From NCBI RefSeq assembly GCF_033297395.1, contig NW_027041831.1:841244-905243 (forward strand): 64,000 bases of DNA, written 5' to 3'. Under the pieces are notes generated by a model. The model saw only the letters and a list, made by a program, of their open reading frames with translations. It was not told the DNA's origin and did no database searches. The DNA comes from Canariomyces notabilis (taxonomy: Eukaryota > Ascomycota > Sordariomycetes > Sordariales > Chaetomiaceae). The position numbers and the translations under genes were made by a program. This document shows positions 56,166 through 64,000 of this stretch, piece by piece (within the stretch, counting starts at the first letter, position 1; every line of letters begins with the position of its first letter).

Positions 56166-56867
56166 CGGGACCGGTAACCGGCTGAAAGTTTGTGGCTAGC
56201 GTATGTCAAGGAACTTAAGGCTACCTGTAGGCGATCCAGCACGGGTGGCCAACTTGAAGACTTGTTCTGCAAAAGAAAGGAAGCAAGAAAGCAATGGATC
56301 ATATTATACCTAATACAAGGCTATCCCCGTCCGACCACACCCGTCACCGGTGGGGTCGTGGTTGTGTTACAGGCCGGGCTAGCCCGATCCCGGCTGATTG
56401 ATCATTGGCCCGGTCCCGGACCGTTAAGCATTTCTCCGATACGGCAGCGATGTGACCGAGAACAATCGACTTCAAGCTCAATCTGATACTACCAAACTGG
56501 GCGCAGGCGGCTCATTCGTCGTCTATGTACAAGTACAGTTGTCCCATGACTCTCATCAAACGTGCCTCAAGTTTACTACTAGTAGTAGCTGAATTTCAAG
56601 CACAGAGGAGCGTATAAACAACTCTCGGAGGAGTTGAAGATGTTAGAGCGGGAATATGTGCTTATTCGGTACCTGACCTGTCCTGCCTACCTACCTTAAC
56701 TAGGTAGGTGCCTAGTAGCTAAATACCGTGGACCTGTATAGTATATATCCCATCTGTCAGGGGCATTTTCAGCCATCCTTCAGCCGCTTTCCAACACACA
56801 TTGACCTACCGGTGGCCACCACATCCCTTGCATACACGAACTATCAATCCATAGTAGCGGTAGCACC
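56166..56867. promoter_or_regulatory. Divergent promoter, questin-oxidase-like / SDR genes
   Basis: 702 bp. It holds CCGGTAACCGG at about 56170-56180, several CCG-N4-CGG words at 56385-56430 and the inverted repeat CCTACCTACCT-taact-AGGTAGG at 56686-56708. A strict AflR core was not seen. Confidence 0.5.
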
Positions 56868-57752
56868 ATGTCTTTCCTCCAAATGATGCCGCGTCCAACC
56901 AAGACGTATCACCAAACGACGTACGACCGCATTGCCAAACAGCACGGCTTCCGCGGTGCGGGAAAGACGATACTCGTCACAGGTGGCTCTTCGGGCGTGG
57001 GATTCAGCATTAGCAAGGCCTTTGCGGCAGCCGGGGCCGCACGTATTGCCATTGTCTCGCGCTCGCCCCGGCCGCAGGAACGAGCCAAAGCCGAGCTTGA
57101 GGCCAGCTTTCCCCACACGCTCATTTCAACCTACGCCACCTCTGTAACAGACAGCACGCGCATGGCTGGGATTCTGCGTGATCTTGGCAGGGTCGACGTG
57201 CTGGTTCTCGGCGCCGCCGTGCTGCACCGCCGCGCGGCATCCACCGACATCACGGCCGAGGAGGTGCAAGAGGCCTTCGACACCAACGTCGTCGCCGCCT
57301 TCAACCTCATCAAGGCCTATCTTGCTTTGCCAACCCGGGTAGGCCAGGGAGACAAGACCGTCATCAACATATCGTCGGCGGCCGCACAGGTGCAAAGCAC
57401 GCGCCGCGTCGGGTATGGGTCCAGCAAGGCCGCCCTGGCCATGGTCATGCAGCACTTTGCCGTGGAGCAGGCTCAGCAAAGCAAGACAGAGGGCGAGGGC
57501 AATGTGCGCCTCTTCTCGTTCCATCCGGGCACCTTTTACACACCTTCGGTGGCCGAGCACTACGCTCGCGACGAGATCAAGTGGGACGACCTGGACCTCC
57601 CGGCGCACTTTGCATTGTGGCTGGCCGGGCCTGAGAGCAGCTTCCTGCATGGGCGCTTTGTGTGGGCGAACTGGGATGTGGATGAGCTGATTGCGTTGAA
57701 GGAGCGGCTGATGGAGGATCAGAGGTTGTTGACTTTTGGGCTGGTGCTTTAA
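56868..57752 (+). CDS. Short-chain dehydrogenase/reductase of the polyketide cluster
   Basis: Single exon, 294 residues (MSFLQMMPRPTKTYHQ). The NADP(H) loop TGGSSGVG lies near residue 39, VLGAAV replaces the NNAG strand, NISSA holds the catalytic Ser and YGSSK the catalytic Tyr and Lys. A FHPGTFYTP loop follows, and an ESSFLHGRFVWANWDVDEL tail is typical of fungal cluster SDRs of the classical group. In anthraquinone pathways SDRs reduce anthraquinone or hydroquinone intermediates before deoxygenation or ring cleavage; whether this one does so is inference. The strand and shared promoter pair it with the questin-oxidase-like gene. Confidence 0.9.
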   Translation: MSFLQMMPRPTKTYHQTTYDRIAKQHGFRGAGKTILVTGGSSGVGFSISKAFAAAGAARIAIVSRSPRPQERAKAELEASFPHTLISTYATSVTDSTRMAGILRDLGRVDVLVLGAAVLHRRAASTDITAEEVQEAFDTNVVAAFNLIKAYLALPTRVGQGDKTVINISSAAAQVQSTRRVGYGSSKAALAMVMQHFAVEQAQQSKTEGEGNVRLFSFHPGTFYTPSVAEHYARDEIKWDDLDLPAHFALWLAGPESSFLHGRFVWANWDVDELIALKERLMEDQRLLTFGLVL

Positions 57753-58029
57753 TAACATGTGGTTTATGCTATGCTCTGACCCTGTTCCGCCGATTCTACC
57801 TTGTATGGTACCTACATGTACATGTACCTAGATTCACCGAAGTATCTGCAGTGGGCAGTGACTGGAAGTTGCAGAAACTCGCATTCCCGTAGTAGTAAGG
57901 TAGGTAGTACAGTACATCAACATGCCCGCCCAAAAGTTACTAGTAGAATGTGACGTGGTCAATTCCTCCGGAAACCTCCCGAGTAAAGCTTTTGGACTTG
58001 ATGTCGTCGGCTCTTTCGTCGGCTCTACT

Positions 58030-59848
58030 CTACTCCCTGGGCACATATTTGACATAATACTTGGTAAAGGACGTTGCATGCGGGTCGTCTAGTTGCTTCC
58101 TGTGTGCCTCCCGGAGCATAGGCTCCCCGTTGGCGTCGCAACTGCTCCACTTGAATTGAGCCAAGGCATATGCGAGGATAATGTTTTGCTGCAGCTTTGC
58201 CCAGCGCATTCCTGGGCAGGGGTGACGGCCCTGGCCCCAGCCAACGACTACTTAGTAGTGACGTTTTGTGACGAGTCAGCTATTTCCCAGTGCTCTTGAA
58301 TCTTGCCGGCTTTGGTTACGCCAAACAGAGTTACTTACAACCGTAAACTTGCTTCTTGAACTCCTCGCGAGTCTCGAGGAAGCGTTCCGGGTCGTACTTG
58401 CTCGGGTTTGGATACAGCTCCGGGTTGTAGTGTACTTCGGTCGAGTTGTACGAAACGTAGCTCCCTGCCGGGATGACCTCGTCGGTGCCGGGAATAGGGA
58501 TAGCATCCGCCGATGTGTTGAGGCGTATCATGGCGAAGGCGGTCCACATGCGGATTGCCTCCCTGTAGCAGATGTCGATGGTAGGGAATGATGACTCCCA
58601 GGCATCAAGAGGCAGCGAGTCGAGCTGCTCGGCCAAGGTGGCCGCAGACTTGTTCTTCCCACGTGCCGCAGCGGCGGCCTTGACCTCGGCATAGATCTTT
58701 TCCTGCCAGTCCGGGTGCATGGCCATGAGATTCAGCATGTGGCCGGTCAGGATGCGCGAGTTGGCAGGCGCGATAAACAGGATGCTGATCAAGAACTCGA
58801 GGACCCAGTCCATCCTGTCGCCATTCTCGATCAGCATGGTCATGGCGTCCTCTCTGCGCTCGGCACCCTGCTTCATGTTCTTCACGCGTCTGTTGAGAAG
58901 TGCCTTCAGGTGGCTCCTCAAGCCATAGCGCCCGTAGCGGCGTTTTAGGTAAGAGACGGATGGCAGCCACCAAAAAGGGACATTATAGAGAGCGCTGGTC
59001 GATTGCAGAATCTCTGCGTAGCCCAAGAGCTTTCCCAGGAGTGGGAGGTCATCGGCAAGCTCGTCGGTGCACATGAAGCGGCAGTCTTGCTTGAATACGA
59101 TACGCCAGCAGACGTCAGAGGGGTCCGTAACGGAGGATGGTCCTCGGGCCAAGGCCTCAAATCCGTTTCTTGCATCTGTAGTCAGGCGCCCGAGGTACTT
59201 GATAAGGTGCTCGGTTTTCTGCAGGTCGAGTAGACGCCGCAGAAAATAGCTGCGACCGTTGTGGAAACCAGCATGGAAGATCTCCGGAACCGGTGGCACA
59301 AAATGCACACCGAGCGGCCGGAGAGCCGCACCGCTGGAGAAGTCAAGCCAAGGGTGGTCCAGAAACACCTTTCGCGCGGCCTCGCCGCTTATGCCGACAA
59401 CGTGGTAGCTGCCTAGCCAGAAACTAAAGTTTCCCGTCTTCGAACGAGCCTTGGCGTTCTGCCAGAAGGACCTGCTCCCCGGCCTTCTGTCAGCGGTCTG
59501 TCAGTGGTTGGGGGAGGGAGAGTGTGGGTGGGGGGAGGAGGGANNNNNNNNNNNNNNNNNNNNNNNNNNNNNNNNNNNNNNNNGGGTGGGGCGCATAGAG
59601 AGAGGTCTTGCACGGGCCAAACACACTAGGACTAACCATTGCTTCGTGAGAAAGTTCAAAGAGCCGACAAACAGGGTTCGTTCGGGTGTGAAGGCGGGAG
59701 ACCTCTTGTCGATATTGGGGGTATGTGACAGGAAGGCCACGAAACTGATGACGGCTGCTACAATAGAAGCAAGACCGAGTGTCACGGGAGCCTGAAACAA
59801 ATCACCCGTGTCCACCGAAGTTGTGTTGGTCCTGTGGGCAAAATCCAT
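58030..59848 (-). CDS. Cytochrome P450 of the polyketide cluster
   Basis: Three exons: 59637-59848, 58339-59483 and 58030-58247, total 524 residues. The ATG at 59848 starts MDFAHRTNTTSVDTG, followed by a membrane span (TLGLASIVAAVISFVAFL). Exon 1 ends in LTKQ plus TG; the acceptor GAAG|GCC completes Trp and continues PGSRSFWQNAKARSKTGNF. The I-helix is FIAPANSRILTGH, with Asn-Ser in place of the acid-Thr pair, ExxR is YREAIRMW, and the heme loop FVGWGQGRHPCPGMRWAKL (Cys463) spans the last splice. This WGxGxHPCxG type is common in fungal secondary metabolism. The assembly gap lies wholly in intron 1. The substrate is unknown; hydroxylation or oxidative coupling of a pathway intermediate is likely. 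Confidence 0.9.
59544..59583. other. Assembly gap (40 N) inside P450 intron 1
   Basis: N run between G-rich flanks (GGTGGGGGGAGGAGGGA on the left, GGGTGGGGCG on the right). The intron spans 59484-59636 in this assembly; its true length is unknown. No coding sequence is lost if the splice sites are right. Confidence 0.85.
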
Positions 59849-60442
59849 ATTGGAACACGGAAACCCAGCTCGAGTTACAACATGAGAATTAGGAGGACAG
59901 CCTCGATCCACGAGATTCGATTTTTTGACGGCGACGGCGCACCTTTTTCTTCTCTACGAATACTAGGATGCAGGGCCCTGACGAAAGCAGTACAAACAAA
60001 CCTTTCCTATGCCTCTTGCCCCCTCCTCCCACCCCCCTCGGTCACCCCTTTTCGTTCCTTAATCCCGCACGGGCCGTCCCGACCGGAACTAAAGTCGGGC
60101 GAATTGTTAAGACTTCCCGGCCCCAGGATCGCGGATTTCGGGGTATATGTTCGTGCCCACCCACCCGGAGCAAAGAGATATGGTACTCAGCCTGAATCAA
60201 CCGAGTACGTTGCGGGGCTCGCCTGAACCGCCCGGCATGCTTGGCGCTGTGCGCGTTAGGTACGGATGTGGTTCGGAACCCTAAGAGGAAGCGTTCACGT
60301 TATAAGTCTCGTCCCCGGCCAGGAAAGCAACCTGTACTTGCAAATCTTGGAGAGCCACCTGCACACCCTTGTGTGAAGGGGGTTCTCAGACTTTCAATTC
60401 CACCGACTACCGAGTCACTGACATATACTGTGCCGGACCATC
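59849..60442. promoter_or_regulatory. Divergent promoter, P450 / SnoaL-like genes
   Basis: 594 bp between start codons. It contains TCGATCCACGA at 59903-59913, the TCG-N5-CGA palindrome core recognised by AflR-type factors, plus C-rich tracts at about 60017-60055. Confidence 0.55.
59903..59913. promoter_or_regulatory. Candidate AflR-core palindrome
   Basis: TCG-ATCCA-CGA fits the TCG-N5-CGA core but not every degenerate position of the longer AflR consensus. It is 55 bp upstream of the P450 start. Confidence 0.4.
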
Positions 60443-60975
60443 ATGCCTGCACCAGCCGAGATCCAAGCCGAAACGCTTAACAAATTCATCGAGAAGTGGC
60501 GAGGGTGGACGGCCGACGGCTTCCTCTCCACCTGGACCGATGATTGCACGCAGAAGACGCTGCCTTTCAGTTCCAACGTTCCGCTTCGCACTCGGGCAGA
60601 TACGGAGACGCTCTTCCCTGTCCTTATGGGGCTCATGTCCAACTTTCAGGTATGTAAAACTCAGTGTTCATCATGACCGCACACCGACTGGACGCTCTCG
60701 GAACAACCACCCTGACGGACGGCCATACATAGCTCATAGTCCACAACGTGGTCCACGATGCGGCCCACGGCAAGGCCGTCATATACGCCCTTACCAAGGC
60801 CGACACCCCCTTCGGGCCGTACAACAACGAGCACGCTCTCTTTTTGTGGTTTGACGAGAGCGGTAGAAAGGTAGCCAAGATTGAGGAGATGTTTGACGCT
60901 ATTGTGATGAAGGACTTCCTCCCCAAGCTCGATGCGTACGTAGCGCAGCAGAAGACGGTGCGGGCGGAAGCTTGA
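60443..60975 (+). CDS. SnoaL-like (NTF2-fold) protein of the polyketide cluster
   Basis: Exons 60443-60649 and 60733-60975 (83-nt intron) give 149 residues: MPAPAEIQAETLNKFIEKW, GWTADGFLSTWTDDCTQKTL, PFGPYNNEHALFLWFDESG and KIEEMFDAIVMKDFLPKLDA. This is the small cone-shaped alpha+beta fold used for polyketide cyclases, dehydratases and isomerases. Homologous-looking proteins occur in monodictyphenone- and agnestin-type clusters, where they are annotated as dehydratases or as unknown. No signal peptide. A role in dehydration or ring isomerisation after reduction or cleavage is an inference from context. Confidence 0.85.
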
Positions 60976-63396
60976 TTGGGCCGCTTATCTGGCTGATGCA
61001 TGAGTGTACATACGGTACATGTAGCCAGCCATCGCGAACGCAGACGGGACGTAACAATGCATGTGTTCACTGTTACTAGTAGTTGTCTTGCGTTCAGCGG
61101 AGGGAGATTGAGCTGCCCTGCCTGCTCGATTCAGTTTCAAGTCTTTGTCCACCCAAACTTGGAAGCATATGTGCCCATACCTGCGGCTTCCACCAGGTAT
61201 TGCAAGAAGAATACGCCATGAACTACGTTGGTAAACTTGAATTCCTACCTACTGAGGTACGAGAAAGAGTTTCAAGAGCTAGACGTGAGGGGGCAATGCC
61301 TGATACCTGATCCTAGCGCATTTGCACGTGCCACTAAGGTACGAGTCCTTGAGAAGAATTGGGCGGTGTTCATAGCTCCCGTCAGGGGCAGTCAAGCGGC
61401 GCTTAGAGTTACGTCAGGTAGGTAATCACGTCGAAGAGTTGCAATCCGGTGAGTAACTGGAAGTATCACTAACCGCTCCAGCATCGGCCGGCTCACCTGC
61501 ATATGCTGGGTACAGTATAACGCACCGTCAGAGGGTCGAACAGCACGGTAGCGCGAGTGCCGTGGGCCGGACCCGGGCCGCTTCGGAGAAAGCTAAGGTC
61601 CGAGCAAGAACTTAAAAGGTGGGTATCTCGGGTCCGTGTCGGATCAAGCTACGGGCCGAGCCGGGCTTTCAGTGGCCCGCATGAGGCTGGGACTTAACCC
61701 CGCGGACCCTGAAAGATTTGGCCGCATGTTTCAAATCGACGACCGAGGGACCAAAGAGGTGCAGCGCCTGACCCGGGTTTGATACCGCCCGCGTATGTAA
61801 TTTGGTGGCGGAGCTTATTTTAATGGTGGGTGAGAAGCCTGGTATGTGTGGGTGGGGGGCATCGTCAACCTCCATGTCGCCATTAGCTAGAGGTGCCAGG
61901 CCCGGCGCAAGTCGAACGTAGCCGTATCTAGCGGTTGTATGTTACTAACAGGCGAAGGCGACGCAATACCCAGAAGAAAGCTTACTGGGCTAACCAACCG
62001 TTGTATGATTTGCCCCTACTAAGTAGAGCCCTACCAAAGGAGGCACGGTAGCTGCCTAGTAACTGTTGGTAGGTATTGTCAATGGCGGTTGCTCCGATAG
62101 GGATGAGACTGCTTACATCGTGTGAGCCGTTGGTAACTTGGTGCTACCCACAGCTGTATGATAGTCAACTATTGGATCGGCCTGCATATCCCTAGACGCG
62201 GGCGGTTGATGTTGGTGCGGGCGGTTAGTGTTGGTGTAGTAGGTGTAGTAAGTAGCTGCGTAGGTAGTCATTAGTCAACGGATTGGATTTGCCTGCTTAT
62301 ATCTCCCCGACCACCCGTGGACATACATCTGCAGGTGTAAGCGGTTGGTACCGTCCATCGATGGTTGCCCGATTACATGTAATTAACTGGAATCAGGTTG
62401 TCCGGGTGGTTGGTGCCGTCGGTGGTTGTGCAGTTCACTGCTGTAGTACCGGACATAGGTGCCTACCTACCTAGGCAAGGTAACCTACGCGGTTTGTTGA
62501 ACCCTGACTCAACAATTGGTCCGGGTATGCGTAAGATTTTGGCCGTTAATCTCCGGAAACCGTTTTCTGTAGAGGAGTTCCTTCTTAAACGGGGAATAGT
62601 TGGGACAAATTCCTCGTCAATTACTAATGAACTGGCCATCGGATTTCAAGGACAGCGAGACATGACAGTCTGTTGATAGGTTACAGTCCCTAAGACCGAA
62701 CTGACTATAGCGGTTTGTATGGAGTAGGTATTGTATCTACTACTCAGCAGGAACGTATTCTACACCGGGCAGTTCATCTTAATAGACCGAATCTAACAGT
62801 CTTAAGCATATACCGTTGGGCTCAGGACTGGATTCTGATCGTCGAAGCCGAGAAATCATGCAGTGATGCAAGATAAGATCGAGAAGCGTTATGTGTAGTG
62901 TAGGTCTGCTATGTGTTACCTAGAATGCCCTTACTCTTATTAGCAAGACGAAACTGTTATCTTTCGTAAGGCACATAGCAAATCCCCTGCTGCAACCCTC
63001 CCAAAGAAGCAAGCCCACCGGCTTCAGAGGACGGCCTAATTATCCGCCGTGCTCGGATTGTCATCGAGTTAACCACAGCTCTTTTGCGAGGTTTCGCTAG
63101 GACACCTGCTACTTCAGGATCCAGTTTGAATCGTCAGTTCGTAAGCACTAGCAAGGGCGGTGCCCACGCCAAGGAATACAAGCTTCTCAAGCTTTTGAGC
63201 TCTCAGACCAGCCAAGCTGCCAAGATAAATATGTCAACCACGGCACAGCTGTGCTGCTGTCAGTATGGTGCTGTTCAGGTAACGTTGGTTCTTTAGACTT
63301 TAGACGAAGCTCGTGATTTGGAGTCCAAGGGTATTTTCATTGCACGCCGCCTGCCTCGAACAAAACCCATATTTCGAAAGAGAAGAAAACTTGAAC
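60976..63396. other. Intergenic, 2.4 kb, repeat-rich, upstream of the regulator
   Basis: No gene recognised. GC-rich CGGGTCCG/GGGCCG words at about 61560-61680, degenerate direct repeats at 62095-62450, and GCCTACCTACCTAGGCAAGG at 62461-62480. Confidence 0.5.
62198..62235 (+). repeat. 19-bp tandem repeat, two copies
   Basis: GCGGGCGGTTGATGTTGGT (62198-62216) is followed directly by GCGGGCGGTTAGTGTTGGT (62217-62235). Neighbouring sequence holds further degenerate copies of GGTTGGTRCCGTC-like words and a second longer repeat starting GTCAAC at about 62164 and 62275. Confidence 0.7.
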
Positions 63397-64000
63397 ATGG
63401 TCGACAGAGAAGCTGGCACACAGACTGGGCCCGGACCTCGGTCGCAGTGGCGGAGCTCCAAGCTGCGTGACAGTTGCCAGGCCTGTGCCGTGTCCAAGGT
63501 CAAGTGCCCTAAGCAGAAGCCGGCATGCTCGAGGTGCGAAAGCCGTAACATTGCATGCGAGTACTTCTTCACGAAGCGCCCAGGACGGAGGCGCGAGAAC
63601 AGTACGGCCGGCCAGAAAACGACGGCCTCGTCCGGCCCCGCCACGCCCGAGCCCATCTCCGGGCCCGCGTCCAACACCGAGCTTGACGGCAGCTGGACCC
63701 GGTATGCTGATACAATCCATGCCCTGCAACCGATTCCGAGACCCTACTTCCTGCCCGGGATCACAACACCACCGGGCGATGGGCCGCCCAGCCTCCGCAT
63801 CCCGGCCTCACCCAGAATAGCGGAGAACATGTCTGCAACCAACGGCTCAGAACTGTTTTCGGTGCTTGCGAACATGAATGCAACCGCGCTCAGCCTGGCA
63901 TATTTCTCGTCTGACGTCAGCGACATGGACTTTATCACATCGGGCATGGAATCCCCCCCTGAGCTGTCCATGCAGGACGTCAGCGACAGCAGCAGCAGCA
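63397..64000 (+). CDS. AflR-type Zn2Cys6 regulator, N-terminal part (cut by window edge)
   Basis: An open frame of 201 codons runs from ATG 63397 (MVDREAGTQTGPGPRSQWRS) off the right edge. The zinc cluster CQACAVSKVKCPKQKPACSR and the following CESRNIACEYF give six cysteines at AflR-type spacing, preceded by SSKLRDS and followed by the basic TKRPGRRR linker. These flanks are the mark of the AflR/MdpE family of pathway-specific activators. A Ser/Thr/Pro-rich, acidic region follows (DVSDMDF, DVSDSSSS). The rest of the activation region, and any exon beyond, is not in the window. Its position at the end of the cluster and the candidate sites upstream of the PKS and P450 genes make it the likely activator. 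Confidence 0.9.
   Translation, partial: MVDREAGTQTGPGPRSQWRSSKLRDSCQACAVSKVKCPKQKPACSRCESRNIACEYFFTKRPGRRRENSTAGQKTTASSGPATPEPISGPASNTELDGSWTRYADTIHALQPIPRPYFLPGITTPPGDGPPSLRIPASPRIAENMSATNGSELFSVLANMNATALSLAYFSSDVSDMDFITSGMESPPELSMQDVSDSSSS

Noticed and set aside
59484..59848. Cluster P450 broken by the assembly gap
   Set aside because: Donor at 59636 and acceptor at 59484 give a continuous P450 N-terminus, so the gap is intronic.
61560..61680. Remnant of a coding gene in GC-rich DNA
   Set aside because: CGGGTCC/GGGCCG words give open frames by composition only; no family motif on either strand.
1..64000. tRNA, rRNA or CRISPR features
   Set aside because: No cloverleaf with a convincing T-arm and no regularly spaced repeat arrays were seen by eye; CRISPR is not expected in a fungal genome.

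Overview
The window is nuclear DNA of a filamentous ascomycete. Most genes carry short introns (about 45-90 nt) with GTAAGT/GTGAGT-type donors and CAG/TAG acceptors. The gene content (a HET-domain gene, Zn2Cys6 regulators, an RTA1 protein, an NRPS-like reductase and a non-reducing polyketide synthase) is typical of Pezizomycotina. A Sordariomycete is my best guess from the style of the genes, and I cannot place it more closely. I rebuilt exon-intron structures by reading frame and splice signals; no transcript was available. There is one assembly gap (59544-59583), and it falls inside an intron.

Layout. 1-455: N-terminal exons of a small conserved gene cut by the left edge. 1.0-4.8 kb: a broken HET (heterokaryon-incompatibility) gene lying between two diverged direct repeats. 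5.7-20.6 kb: a lipid phosphate phosphatase, a mitochondrial-looking hemerythrin protein, an SDR, a microsomal P450, two secreted polysaccharide-active enzymes (CE1-type esterase and GH93/sialidase-like), a CYP505-like P450 without a reductase, and a small secreted repeat protein. 21.3-25.1 kb: a divergent pair made of an FHA-domain protein kinase and an AT-hook protein with duplicated Trp-rich modules. 25.8-28.7 kb: a sugar transporter and a small secreted Hce2/Ecp2-like protein. 30.1-33.4 kb: an NRPS-like enzyme (adenylation-thiolation-reductase). 33.8-43.8 kb: a multi-span membrane protein, two divergent cupin (DUF985-like) paralogues of which one is secreted, an MDR oxidoreductase, a Zn2Cys6 regulator and an RTA1 transporter-like protein.

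44.6-64.0 kb is an aromatic polyketide cluster of the emodin/anthraquinone type. It holds a non-reducing PKS (SAT-KS-AT-PT-ACP, no thioesterase), a metallo-beta-lactamase-type thioesterase, a DUF1772 anthrone-oxygenase-like protein, an EthD-domain protein, a questin-oxidase-like (DUF4243) enzyme, an SDR, a P450, a SnoaL-like protein, and the first 201 codons of an AflR-type Zn2Cys6 regulator that runs off the right edge. From the PKS to the SnoaL-like gene the strands alternate strictly (-,+,-,+,-,+,-,+), giving four divergent pairs. By family knowledge the expected logic is: PKS builds an octaketide; the MBL enzyme releases it; the EthD protein decarboxylates to the anthrone; the DUF1772 protein oxidises it to the anthraquinone; the questin-oxidase-like enzyme opens a ring; SDR, P450 and SnoaL proteins tailor it. 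The product is therefore inferred to be a ring-cleaved anthraquinone derivative (benzophenone, xanthone or relative); its exact identity cannot be read from the sequence.

The best leads for something undescribed are the P450-containing, strand-alternating version of this pathway, the FHA-kinase/AT-hook pair, the secreted/cytosolic cupin pair, and the repeat-flanked HET relic.
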